From positions 1 to 10,050 of the forward strand of contig JAGVJW010000179.1 in assembly GCA_020050895.1 (NCBI GenBank): a stretch of 10,050 nt of DNA, in the 5' to 3' direction. Positions within the stretch are counted from its first letter, which is position 1; the number at the start of each line of letters is the position of its first letter. The DNA is from a bacterium. Its GTDB lineage: Bacteria > Bacteroidota > Ignavibacteria > Kapaibacteriales > Kapaibacteriaceae. The position numbers were made by a program, and so were the translations under genes. Below, in pieces: positions 1 through 7,285 of this stretch. Under the pieces are notes generated by a model, which did no database searches, was not told the origin of the DNA, and worked only from the letters and a program-made list of their open reading frames with translations.

Positions 1-362
1 AATGTAATTCGGGCAAGACGTTTATGCTTTACAACACTCATTTTCAATCCGCGGAAAAGCGTTATCGAAGCCAATACGGGAACAGTTGCTGCAAGAGCTA
101 CATGCGTAATCAGGATTGTAAAATACAAGGTCCTGAAAGCCCCCTGACCGTGAAATACTGTGTTGTACGAACCTGTTGTGGAATACAGATGCCACTTGTG
201 CAGCAGGTAGCTAGCGAGAAAGACCATCGAGAGTACAAAGGCGGAAATCATACAAAAGCGATGTAGCCTGATTCGCTTTCGTCTAATGAAACCGAAACCC
301 GTAAGAAGCAAGATGGTACTGGCAGCGTTCAATGTGGCATTTATTGCAGGGAGCTGATCCAT
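1..362 (-). CDS. ctaM: DUF420 / CtaM-like oxidase assembly membrane protein (3' end cut by window)
   Basis: The frame opens with ATG at 362-360 and stays open for 120 codons to the window edge, so the C-terminus is missing. Visible family traits are the LPAINATLNAAS start, three hydrophobic segments (about residues 9-25, 36-54 and 78-101), and conserved histidines H34, H55, H58, H87 and H113, including the LHKWH stretch. The last transmembrane segment usual for DUF420 lies outside. DUF420 proteins sit in aa3 oxidase clusters, and the Staphylococcus member CtaM is needed for a functional aa3 oxidase. The exact chemistry is not settled, so a maturation role here is inferred from family and position. 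The start overlaps the sco reading frame by 22 bp, and no clear Shine-Dalgarno precedes it. That suggests translation is coupled to sco as the last visible gene of the oxidase operon. Confidence 0.88.
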   Translation of the reverse strand, partial: MDQLPAINATLNAASTILLLTGFGFIRRKRIRLHRFCMISAFVLSMVFLASYLLHKWHLYSTTGSYNTVFHGQGAFRTLYFTILITHVALAATVPVLASITLFRGLKMSVVKHKRLARIT

Positions 363-928
363 GATTTCAATCGTTTCACGTCGGTCGAATCCTCACTATC
401 GAAATATCCAATTATGTTCATGTGTTTGTCTACCGCAGCAAATCGCGTGCTGTGCATAGCAGGCTCGCGGGGGTCCATTAGTGCAAAACCTTTTGCAGAA
501 ACACTTCGCACCGAATCTATGGGCATCCGAATCATCCACCACGTTCCATACTTCGCACCAAATCGTTGTGAGTATTCGCTAAGTACCGAAACTGAGTCAT
601 TATCTGGATCCGTTGATATCGATACAAATTTCAATTTATCGCCATATTCTTTTTGCAAGCCAGCCTGAACACCGTTCAGTTTTGGACAAACGCTCATGCA
701 GCTGGTGAAAAAGAATGAAGCAATCCATGCGTGACCTTTCAAATCTTCACTCCTGAACTCATTTCCCCGTTGATCTGTCCCCGAAAACATCGGAGCGGTC
801 TTCGGTGGTATGCCTTGTTGTTCAATCTGAGATGCATCATCGTTTGAACAAGCAACAGCAAGGAATACAAGAAGACAAGCTGCCGCCATGCCGTGAGACA
901 AGCCTCGTCTTAGTAAGTGTAATGCCAT
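341..928 (-). CDS. sco: Sco1/SenC-family copper chaperone, lipoprotein
   Basis: This 195-residue protein has a thioredoxin-like fold signature of the Sco family. It carries the copper-binding pair C77 and C81 in FTSCMSVCPKLN, the third ligand H159 in AMHSTRFAAVD, and the conserved SISTDPDND segment around 103-111. The N-terminus has a basic stretch and a hydrophobic run ending in LAVAC, a lipobox that predicts lipidation at C27 and anchoring outside the inner membrane. Sco proteins deliver copper to, or keep reduced, the CuA cysteines of oxidase subunit II, and that subunit is encoded in the same cluster. The chosen ATG overlaps the end of the subunit IV gene by 19 bp and has no evident Shine-Dalgarno. 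An internal ATG at codon 14 (889) would leave a shorter but still plausible signal peptide. Confidence 0.94.
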   Translation of the reverse strand: MALHLLRRGLSHGMAAACLLVFLAVACSNDDASQIEQQGIPPKTAPMFSGTDQRGNEFRSEDLKGHAWIASFFFTSCMSVCPKLNGVQAGLQKEYGDKLKFVSISTDPDNDSVSVLSEYSQRFGAKYGTWWMIRMPIDSVRSVSAKGFALMDPREPAMHSTRFAAVDKHMNIIGYFDSEDSTDVKRLKSWISSLQ

Positions 929-1224
929 GTTTCAAGGAAGTTGAGCGCAAACACAAAAACGCTAAACAGGAATACCGGGACATATACTGCAATGCGGATC
1001 AAGTGATTGTCGAACTTCAAGTGCATGAATATGTACATCACGCACATCACCTTGATGATTGCGATGACTACTCCGATGGTCACATGCAGGATGTCTCCTA
1101 TCATGCCCCATGTATGTGGAAATTCGAGCGCCTTTGCTGCAACTACCGTTAAAACTGTTAACACACAGAGCGTATAAAATACTCTCATGTATGAAGGAAT
1201 AACATTGGCATGATCGGTTGACAT
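910..1224 (-). CDS. ctaF: Cytochrome c oxidase subunit IV (bacterial COX4_pro family)
   Basis: A 104-residue integral membrane protein with three hydrophobic helices (about 12-31, 46-66 and 75-97). The family hallmark VMYIFMHLKFD at 63-72 ends the second helix. Small subunits of this family (CtaF/CyoD type) pack against subunits I and III and support stability and assembly; they hold no cofactor. The gene lies 18 bp after coxC. It has a good ribosome-binding site, GGAG about 8 bases before the ATG at 1224-1222, and it overlaps sco by 19 bp. Length and topology are normal for the family. The identification rests on the MHLK motif, the topology and the position directly after subunit III. Confidence 0.9.
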   Translation of the reverse strand: MSTDHANVIPSYMRVFYTLCVLTVLTVVAAKALEFPHTWGMIGDILHVTIGVVIAIIKVMCVMYIFMHLKFDNHLIRIAVYVPVFLFSVFVFALNFLETWHYTY

Positions 1225-1242
1225 GATATACTCCGTTGCAGA

Positions 1243-1866
1243 TCAGTGATGAGGAATTGCAGCGTGATACGGAATCATAAGGTACAAGGCTGGGAAGATG
1301 AAGATCCACATGAGGTCTACAAAGTGCCAGTACAATCCAAGAGTTTCAACCTTGCGCGGGAATGGATAACCCTTTTTCGAAAACGAACGCATCCACATGA
1401 ATCCCATCGGAATCATCCCTGCAATAACGTGCAGGGCGTGAAATCCCGTCATCAAAAAATAGAACGAAAAGAAAATTGTGTGATGCTCCTGTCCGGGAAA
1501 TAATCCATCGTAAAATTTGGCGCTGTATTCGAACCACTTTACAGTGAGAAAGCCAAAACCTCCGCAAAGCGTCAATCCAAGAAACAACCTGAATAATCCC
1601 CTGTTGTTGTGCTCAAGGTGGTAAATCGATAACGCCATGGTAAGCGAACTGGCAATAAGGATGAATGTGTTCAACAATGCAAGTGGCCAGCTAAGATGTG
1701 CGGAACCCTGACCAAACACATCATAATTGGTGTTGCGTAAAACGATGAATGCACCAAAAAACCCGGAGAAAAACATGAGCTCCGATGCGAGAAAAATCCA
1801 CATCAGAAGCTTTCCGTGCGGAATCCTCGTTACCGGTTCGTGGGCAAGACTTAAACCAACCGACAT
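1243..1866 (-). CDS. coxC: Cytochrome c oxidase subunit III
   Basis: A 207-residue membrane protein of the short, five-helix subunit III type (CtaE/CyoC), without the two extra N-terminal helices of the long form. Family landmarks are E29 in the first helix (SELMFFSGFFGAF), the TGFHALHVIAG segment with H143 and H146, and YWHFVDLMWIFIF at 179-191 near the C-terminus. Subunit III stabilises the catalytic core and supports proton uptake into subunit I; it binds no metal. The ATG at 1866-1864 is preceded by a GGTGA-like ribosome-binding site. The gene follows ctaB after 32 bp and precedes the subunit IV gene by 18 bp. The C-terminus is histidine-rich (HAAIPHH), which may be incidental. Confidence 0.96.
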   Translation of the reverse strand: MSVGLSLAHEPVTRIPHGKLLMWIFLASELMFFSGFFGAFIVLRNTNYDVFGQGSAHLSWPLALLNTFILIASSLTMALSIYHLEHNNRGLFRLFLGLTLCGGFGFLTVKWFEYSAKFYDGLFPGQEHHTIFFSFYFLMTGFHALHVIAGMIPMGFMWMRSFSKKGYPFPRKVETLGLYWHFVDLMWIFIFPALYLMIPYHAAIPHH

Positions 1867-1898
1867 ACTGTCACCATTTAAATTGATTGTTCACGTTG

Positions 1899-2831
1899 TT
1901 AAACTTTGTCGATAATCAACAAAACCAGTACTCCCATCAATGCGGCATACGATGTTAGCAGTAGCCTACGGGCAGACCGGTGCTGTGGGCGGTGCAAGAA
2001 CTGAATGGATTCAATGCAAAGCCAGATGCCTAATCCTAAAGCACCCAACATATATACCAATCCGGCTAAGTCAAGCAAGAATGGCACAATGAATGTCACA
2101 AGCGTGAGAACTGAATACACCACGGCTTGAACGGCAACCGACCTTCCTGTTCTGTCATTAACTGCATGCATTACAAATCCACCATCACGATAATCGTGTC
2201 GGTACATCCACGAAAGAGCTAAAAAGTGCGGTAATTGCCAGAAAAACAAGATGGCAAAGAACGACCACGCTTCAACTTCCAACGTCCCCCGTACGGCTGT
2301 CCAACCACCTGCAAACGGCAGTGCGCCGGGAATACCACCAATCAGTAGCGATAGCGTGCTTCTTTTCTTCAAAGGCGTGTATACAACAACGTACACAAGC
2401 CATGTGAGTATTGCCAAAAGGAAAGTAACTATGTTTACATTCAACAGCATCACGGCTCCGAGAGCCGTCAGCACAGATCCAAACACAGCAGCTTGTGAAA
2501 CTGTAATTGATCCTGATGGAAGGGGGCGTGTAGCCGTCCGCTTCATCATGGCATCTTCTTTACGTTCTGCAATGTGATTAAACACGCAGCTACCAGCACT
2601 TATCGCTACGGTGCCAATCATTGTAAGAACAAAGTGTATCCAGTTGCCGCTAATGCCCACATAATCAATAAACGATGTAGGAATGGCAACGTAATAGCCA
2701 GTCAGCGTTGTTAACGCAACCATTTGCGTTATGCCAGGCTTCGTTAGTTCATAGTAATCGCGAAGAACAGAAGATGCTGTTTGTTCAATTGATTTCGAAA
2801 GAGCCTGTACGGATGTTTGCGTTGGGTTCAT
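1899..2831 (-). CDS. ctaB: Protohaem IX farnesyltransferase (haem O synthase)
   Basis: A UbiA-superfamily prenyltransferase of 310 residues, the usual length for CtaB/CyoE. It joins farnesyl diphosphate to haem B to give haem O, the first step of haem A synthesis, in the cytoplasmic membrane. The first aspartate-rich motif is at 85-107, with N85, D93, R98 and R102 in the NHIAER...DAMMKRTATRPLPSG pattern. The second is YRHDYRDGGFVM with D213 and D216. About eight to nine hydrophobic helices surround these motifs. The ATG at 2831-2829 shares an ATGA overlap with the ctaA stop. A strong Shine-Dalgarno GGAGGGA lies at 2845-2839, inside the end of ctaA and 7 bases before the start. Its neighbour ctaA encodes the next enzyme of the pathway. 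Confidence 0.97.
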   Translation of the reverse strand: MNPTQTSVQALSKSIEQTASSVLRDYYELTKPGITQMVALTTLTGYYVAIPTSFIDYVGISGNWIHFVLTMIGTVAISAGSCVFNHIAERKEDAMMKRTATRPLPSGSITVSQAAVFGSVLTALGAVMLLNVNIVTFLLAILTWLVYVVVYTPLKKRSTLSLLIGGIPGALPFAGGWTAVRGTLEVEAWSFFAILFFWQLPHFLALSWMYRHDYRDGGFVMHAVNDRTGRSVAVQAVVYSVLTLVTFIVPFLLDLAGLVYMLGALGLGIWLCIESIQFLHRPQHRSARRLLLTSYAALMGVLVLLIIDKV

Positions 2832-3985
2832 GGTCTGCTCCCTCCAACAAACATCGCCTGATGAACGCCCTCTGTTTCAGGTTGCTGTTTACCCCCAACT
2901 GCATACATCAGCAGGGTGTTCATCGCCAGCAAAGCCACACCAAACATCACATGGAGTGTGGTGATGATTTCGTTGCGAAATGTTTGCAACACCAGAACAC
3001 CAAGAGTGATTTGAGCTACAACAAGAACGCATCCAATAAGAGCTATGCGTACTGCGTTCGGCAGCAGCACCTGGCCGCCCCTGGTTGCGCTTCTCATTGC
3101 AACCCATTGCATTACCACCATAAGCGCAACTGCATAGGCAAACGTTCGGTGAAAAAAGTGAATCAGAACTTGCGGCTGCTGCAGCAAATCGGAACTCGGA
3201 AAAAATCCCTCGTTGCTCCACTGAGGCCAGGAAAGGCTTGCGCTCCAGGCATGGTTGTGGCGTGTTAACGCGCCTAGGAGGAACTGAATGAAACTGAAAC
3301 CCCATGTTGTAAATATAATTACTTTCAGCGTGGGACTCGGTGCGGCATTATCTGTAGTTCTTGCTTCCTGTCTCCTTACTGTGAGAAACGCGATTCCAAT
3401 CACAATCATGAAGAAGACCTCAGCCAGAACTCCATGAATGGTTGATGTCCACCAAGGCAGGTTGTTCCTAACAGTGTACCCTCCGAATGCTCCCTGCAGG
3501 CAGACTGCTGTAAATGCAGCAAGGGACAGCCATAAAATGCGAACGTGTCCTAACGTTTTTGCGCAGCGATATAAAAAGTAAGAAAACGCAATTGCCAGGG
3601 TAATCATGAACAGTTCCATGAATCCACCCGACATCGGATTCAATCCCACGAGTGCAGATGCAACGGTGGCAAATACGAATGCCGCAAACGTGATGATGAT
3701 TCCATTTGGCCGATGTCCTCGGGGAGTGGCACGATAGGATATTACGAGCATGATAGTTGTAACTATACCAACAATCGTTGCCAACAACCGATGTCCATGT
3801 TCCCAAAAACGGTCTCCCTGCCACAACCACTCGGATGGCTTGTAGGAAATCATCGCCGATGCGTTCGACGTCGGCCAATCTGAAAACGCCATTCCGCTAT
3901 TCGTTGAATTAACATGCCCTCCCCACACAATGAGAGTAAATGTTAACACACTCAGCAGAGTGCTGATACGATGCAGATGAGTCAT
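2828..3985 (-). CDS. ctaA: Haem A synthase (CtaA/COX15 family)
   Basis: An integral membrane monooxygenase of 385 residues that oxidises the C8 methyl group of haem O to a formyl group, giving haem A. Eight hydrophobic helices form two similar halves. Candidate haem ligands are H63/H65 in WEHGHRLLAT, H184 in STIHGVLAEV, H279 in HFFHRTF and H345 in TLHVMFGV. E62 with H65 fits the conserved E-x-x-H pair of the family. The VNSTNSGMAFSDWP loop at 25-38 corresponds to the family's first outer loop. I chose the ATG at 3985-3983 because it shares one base with the coxA stop (TGATG) and places MTHLHRIST directly before the first helix. An in-frame ATG at 4039 would add 18 residues that are only the antisense-free overlap with coxA and look unlike a CtaA N-terminus. 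Confidence 0.95.
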   Translation of the reverse strand: MTHLHRISTLLSVLTFTLIVWGGHVNSTNSGMAFSDWPTSNASAMISYKPSEWLWQGDRFWEHGHRLLATIVGIVTTIMLVISYRATPRGHRPNGIIITFAAFVFATVASALVGLNPMSGGFMELFMITLAIAFSYFLYRCAKTLGHVRILWLSLAAFTAVCLQGAFGGYTVRNNLPWWTSTIHGVLAEVFFMIVIGIAFLTVRRQEARTTDNAAPSPTLKVIIFTTWGFSFIQFLLGALTRHNHAWSASLSWPQWSNEGFFPSSDLLQQPQVLIHFFHRTFAYAVALMVVMQWVAMRSATRGGQVLLPNAVRIALIGCVLVVAQITLGVLVLQTFRNEIITTLHVMFGVALLAMNTLLMYAVGGKQQPETEGVHQAMFVGGSRP

Positions 3986-5808
3986 CAATCGACGGCAACA
4001 GTGTGGTGATGAACAGATATGGCCTTGCCAGGTTCCCATTGCGGCCAGTAATCCAGTTCGCGGTCTGCCACGCTATACTCGTATGGCCCGCGATAGACCG
4101 TGATGTCTGAATCAAAGTTGCCGTGTCCCGGATGTGGCGGAGCTGCCCATTCAAGTGAATTAGCACGCCATGGATTTCGGGTAGCTTTTTTGCCAAAAAA
4201 CAACGAATAAAGAATGTTGCCGACGAGCATCAGTTGTGCAAAACCCAATAACATTGCACCATACGTGATGATTATGTTCATTGGATGCATTCCCTTAAGG
4301 AAATCGTAAACGTTGGGATCGTAGATGCGTCGCATATGGCCGCCCAAGCCCAGCACGTGCATTGGGAAAAAGCAAACGTTGAAGCCGATAAAAGTCCAGA
4401 ATAAATGACGCCGACCCCATGTTTCGCTCAGCATCTTGCCAAACATCTTTGGAAACCAGTAGTACAAACCTGCGAAGATGCCAAAGAGCGATCCACCGAA
4501 TAGCACATAGTGGATGTGAGCAACAATGAAGTATGTATCGTGAATGTAAATATCAACCGGCGCCGATGCCATGAATACACCCGACAAACCGCCGATAATA
4601 AACATGCTTACAAAGGCAAGGGCACTAAGCATGGCCGCGGAATAATGGATATCGCCCCTCCATAACGTCCCCAGCCAGTTAAACACCTTGATAGCCGATG
4701 GAACGGCAATTACAATTGTAGAGAGCATGAAGGTTGTACCAAGCAAGGGATTCATGCCGGACTGAAACATGTGATGTCCCCACACAATGAATCCCAGACC
4801 ACCAATACTTGCAATAGCAAATATCATGGCCTTATAACCGAAGATCGGTTTACGCGAGAATGTCGAGATAACATCACTCACAACACCCATTAACGGAACC
4901 AGCATGATATACACTGCCGGGTGTGAGTAGAACCAGAACACGTGTTGGAACAACACTGGTTGGCCCCCTCCAAAATATTTCGAAGACGTAACCAGATTAT
5001 CGGGAAGGAAGAAACTTGTGTGTAGGAAATTGTCAAAGAATAACATCGCCAAGCCGCTTGCCAACACAGGAGTTCCCAACACTGCAAGAATAGCCGTAAT
5101 AAAGATTGCCCAAATGGTAAGGGGCATATCAAACAATCTCATCCCTTTGGCACGCTTGTTTAGAATGGTAGTGATGTAGTTGACACCTCCCATGATAGAA
5201 GAAAACCCAATGAGGAATACCGCTATCAGCCAAAGCGTCTGTCCGGTAAACGTGAACGCGGGATATCCTGTCTGCGCAGCAAGGGGCGGGTAACTCGTCC
5301 ACCCGGCAGCAGCGTAGCCAGATGGAGTAAAAAATCCCGTGAGAATGATGAGTCCTGCCGGCGGCAACAGCCAGAACGACCACATGTTCAGACGCGGCAG
5401 CGCCATATCGTTGGTGCCAATCATGAGCGGGATACAGAAGTTCCCGAACATTCCCACAGCTAATGGGATGATCACAAAGAAGATCATGATTGAACCGTGC
5501 ATCGTTAGCAACTGTGCAAAAAACTCCGGCGTGATGATGCCATTTCCCGGTTCTGTTACCCAGGTGCTGGGAAGCAGCGAGCCAATTACCGGTATCGGCT
5601 TACCAGGAAATGCAAGCTGCCATCTGATAATCAATGCAAACGCACCACCAATGAACAGGAAGATGAACGATGTTAGCATGAACTGCTTCGCTATCACCTT
5701 GTGATCTGTAGAAAAGAGGTATCGCCGATACCACGGAAGGACATGATGATGTGCTTCTTCGTGCACGTGCTCGTGCGATGGTGAATGGGCGATGGCTTCG
5801 GTACTCAT
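3985..5808 (-). CDS. coxA: Cytochrome c oxidase subunit I, A2-type haem-copper oxidase
   Basis: The 607-residue catalytic subunit reduces oxygen to water and pumps protons. Visible ligands are H104 (TMHGSIMIF) and H433 for the low-spin haem, H431 for the high-spin haem, and H296, H345 and H346 for CuB, with Y300 as the likely His-Tyr cross-link partner. D-channel residues are present: N123 in MFGNFC, D134 in GTNDMALPR and N141. K374 in AVPSAIKVF marks the K-channel. The signature at 294-300 is YSHPAVY, so the glutamate of A1-type enzymes is replaced and Y294-S295 mark the A2 subtype. The N-terminus is histidine-rich (H8, H12, H14, H16, H20-22) before the usual STDHK motif at 33-37. The ATG at 5808 has AAGG upstream; coxB ends 34 bp before. 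Haem A as the cofactor is inferred from adjacent ctaA and ctaB. Confidence 0.98.
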   Translation of the reverse strand: MSTEAIAHSPSHEHVHEEAHHHVLPWYRRYLFSTDHKVIAKQFMLTSFIFLFIGGAFALIIRWQLAFPGKPIPVIGSLLPSTWVTEPGNGIITPEFFAQLLTMHGSIMIFFVIIPLAVGMFGNFCIPLMIGTNDMALPRLNMWSFWLLPPAGLIILTGFFTPSGYAAAGWTSYPPLAAQTGYPAFTFTGQTLWLIAVFLIGFSSIMGGVNYITTILNKRAKGMRLFDMPLTIWAIFITAILAVLGTPVLASGLAMLFFDNFLHTSFFLPDNLVTSSKYFGGGQPVLFQHVFWFYSHPAVYIMLVPLMGVVSDVISTFSRKPIFGYKAMIFAIASIGGLGFIVWGHHMFQSGMNPLLGTTFMLSTIVIAVPSAIKVFNWLGTLWRGDIHYSAAMLSALAFVSMFIIGGLSGVFMASAPVDIYIHDTYFIVAHIHYVLFGGSLFGIFAGLYYWFPKMFGKMLSETWGRRHLFWTFIGFNVCFFPMHVLGLGGHMRRIYDPNVYDFLKGMHPMNIIITYGAMLLGFAQLMLVGNILYSLFFGKKATRNPWRANSLEWAAPPHPGHGNFDSDITVYRGPYEYSVADRELDYWPQWEPGKAISVHHHTVAVD

Positions 5809-5842
5809 GACATTACCTTAATTGCACAATTGTTATCGTTAT

Positions 5843-6673
5843 TTACATTGTCGCTGATGCAGTGGTATCTGCAGCGGCTGGTTCTTTGGCAACGGCTGCA
5901 TTCATCCCCTTCATTTCCGCTGATTTCTGATCCAGCCACGCATCATAATCGGCATCAGAAAGCACCTGATATTCGGCACGCATTGCATAGTGTCCGCTGC
6001 CGCAGAGTTCTGCGCACGCAAGCTCGTATTTACCCGTTTTGAAAATGTTGAACCAGATGTTCATCCATGTTCCGGGAATCACATCCTGTTTTACACGGGC
6101 GTGGGGAAGAAAGAATGAGTGCAGGACGTCGATTGTTGAACCACGCACTATCACATTGGCGTTGACGGGTACTCTGAACTGATTTTCAACCATGAAGTCA
6201 TCAGCGCCTGCGGGGTCCAGAGAGTCGCGGCCAAAAGGATTTGTTGCCGACATATCTGCGCGTGCCGTTCTGTCGGTGTATGCATTGCGTCCGAATTTCC
6301 CATCAGCTCCTGGATACAAAAACATCCACCCGAATTGTTTACCGAGCATCAGGATTTCAACGTCGGGCTTTGGATTGCGATTTGAGTACTTCGTTACTTC
6401 CCAAATCTCATTTGAATACAACCCGATACCGGCAAAGAGAAGCGTAGGAAGTATGGTCCACACAATTTCCAGGATGTTGTTTCCATGATAATTGTATCCG
6501 CGATGACCTTCCCGATTGCGATACACGATCATGAAGATTGCCATCAGGCCAAAGGTGAGAAAGAAAATTCCCACAGTCACCCACCAAATGATGGCAAACA
6601 AAGCATCGAGCTCACCACCAAACGTTGAAATATTTTCGGGAAACCACCCTAAAAAATCGAATACACTCTTCAT
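5843..6673 (-). CDS. coxB: Cytochrome c oxidase subunit II with CuA site
   Basis: A 276-residue subunit that receives electrons from cytochrome c at a binuclear CuA centre and passes them to subunit I. Two N-terminal helices (about 22-50 and 66-87) precede a periplasmic cupredoxin domain. All CuA ligands are visible: H185 in DVLHSFFLPH, C220, E222, C224 and H228 in CAELCGSGH, and M231. W116 in GKQFGWMFLYPG sits in the aromatic region used for electron entry. The loop between W116 and the CuA domain is long, with an YPGADGKFG segment common in Bacteroidota-type subunits. There is no fused cytochrome c domain; the tail after about 245 is alanine-rich. The ATG at 6673-6671 overlaps the preceding cytochrome gene as ATGA, with GAGGGTGAG upstream as ribosome-binding site. 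Confidence 0.97.
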   Translation of the reverse strand: MKSVFDFLGWFPENISTFGGELDALFAIIWWVTVGIFFLTFGLMAIFMIVYRNREGHRGYNYHGNNILEIVWTILPTLLFAGIGLYSNEIWEVTKYSNRNPKPDVEILMLGKQFGWMFLYPGADGKFGRNAYTDRTARADMSATNPFGRDSLDPAGADDFMVENQFRVPVNANVIVRGSTIDVLHSFFLPHARVKQDVIPGTWMNIWFNIFKTGKYELACAELCGSGHYAMRAEYQVLSDADYDAWLDQKSAEMKGMNAAVAKEPAAADTTASATM

Positions 6674-7200
6674 TTCAACTCACCCTCTGTGAACGGTACA
6701 AATCTTGAAGCGGTCGCCTCGCGGATCGCTGCTACTTCATCCGGTGTTACGGCGGGTGCTTTGTTGCCGAAAGAAGAGCGGACAAACGTGAGAACGTCTG
6801 CAATCTCCTGGTCGCTTAGCTGATCTTTCCAGGACGCCATCTGTCCGTTGATATGCGCGCCAGCACGCTCAATGGGTCCACGGAATCCGTGCAATACAAT
6901 CCGTATCGGAACCGATGGATCTCCCTGAACAAAGGCAGATCCTGCCAATGGTGGGATGTTATTACCAGGAACACCCTTGCCGCTGCCTAGGTGGCAGGCA
7001 GCGCAGATGCGGCCATAGACGACCTTGCCCGGGCCCCCTGCCTCTGCAGTACCGGGCGCTGCTGCACTGGCGTTCGGGTCCACCCAAACTGGGTCATCGC
7101 CATACTTGGTAAAAAATCCGTCGAGATTACAACTACTCAATGCAGCAGTCAAAAACACCAAGCCCGCTGCACGCACAAAAAAACGCGTTACTAAGAACAT
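6670..7200 (-). CDS. Monohaem cytochrome c lipoprotein, likely oxidase electron donor
   Basis: A 176-residue class I cytochrome c. The haem attachment motif is C66-A-A-C69-H70, and the likely axial methionine is M121 in NGQMASWKDQLSDQEIADVLTFV, a typical C-terminal helix context. The N-terminus has a basic, hydrophobic signal ending in LSSC, so C24 is a predicted lipid anchor and the haem domain faces the periplasm. As first gene of the block, 4-bp overlapped with coxB, it probably carries electrons to CuA from a quinol-oxidising complex. The role is inferred from position. It resembles in size and anchoring the single-haem subunits (ActE) that accompany alternative complex III in related bacteria, but no other act gene is in the window. 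The ATG at 7200-7198 follows a weak GAG ribosome-binding site. Confidence 0.93.
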   Translation of the reverse strand: MFLVTRFFVRAAGLVFLTAALSSCNLDGFFTKYGDDPVWVDPNASAAAPGTAEAGGPGKVVYGRICAACHLGSGKGVPGNNIPPLAGSAFVQGDPSVPIRIVLHGFRGPIERAGAHINGQMASWKDQLSDQEIADVLTFVRSSFGNKAPAVTPDEVAAIREATASRFVPFTEGELK

Positions 7201-7285
7201 GAAATGATCTCAGAGTGGATACGACCTACATTCTTGGTTGAAAAGCGTCCGAAAATACATTCTTTCACAAAATATCACTATGCAA
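7201..7285 (-). promoter_or_regulatory. Intergenic gap, probable promoter of the oxidase operon
   Basis: This 85-bp gap is the only clear break between the epimerase gene and the nine-gene oxidase block, so the operon promoter most likely lies here. No convincing -33/-7 pair of Bacteroidota type or -35/-10 pair of sigma-70 type is visible. The best -7-like match is TATTTTCG on the minus strand, without a well-spaced TTG partner. A 9-bp direct repeat, AAGAATGTA on the minus strand, occurs at 7235-7227 and 7264-7256. No terminator hairpin for the epimerase gene is seen, so read-through from upstream is possible. Confidence 0.35.

Noticed and set aside
3468..3878. Other long minus-strand frames inside ctaA and coxA, such as a 136-codon frame
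   Set aside because: They are alternative-frame shadows of genes with clear family motifs and have no recognisable features of their own.
3986..4039. Longer ctaA start at 4039
   Set aside because: It would add 18 polar, cysteine- and histidine-rich residues inside coxA; the TGATG junction at 3985 gives a normal CtaA N-terminus and operon-style coupling.
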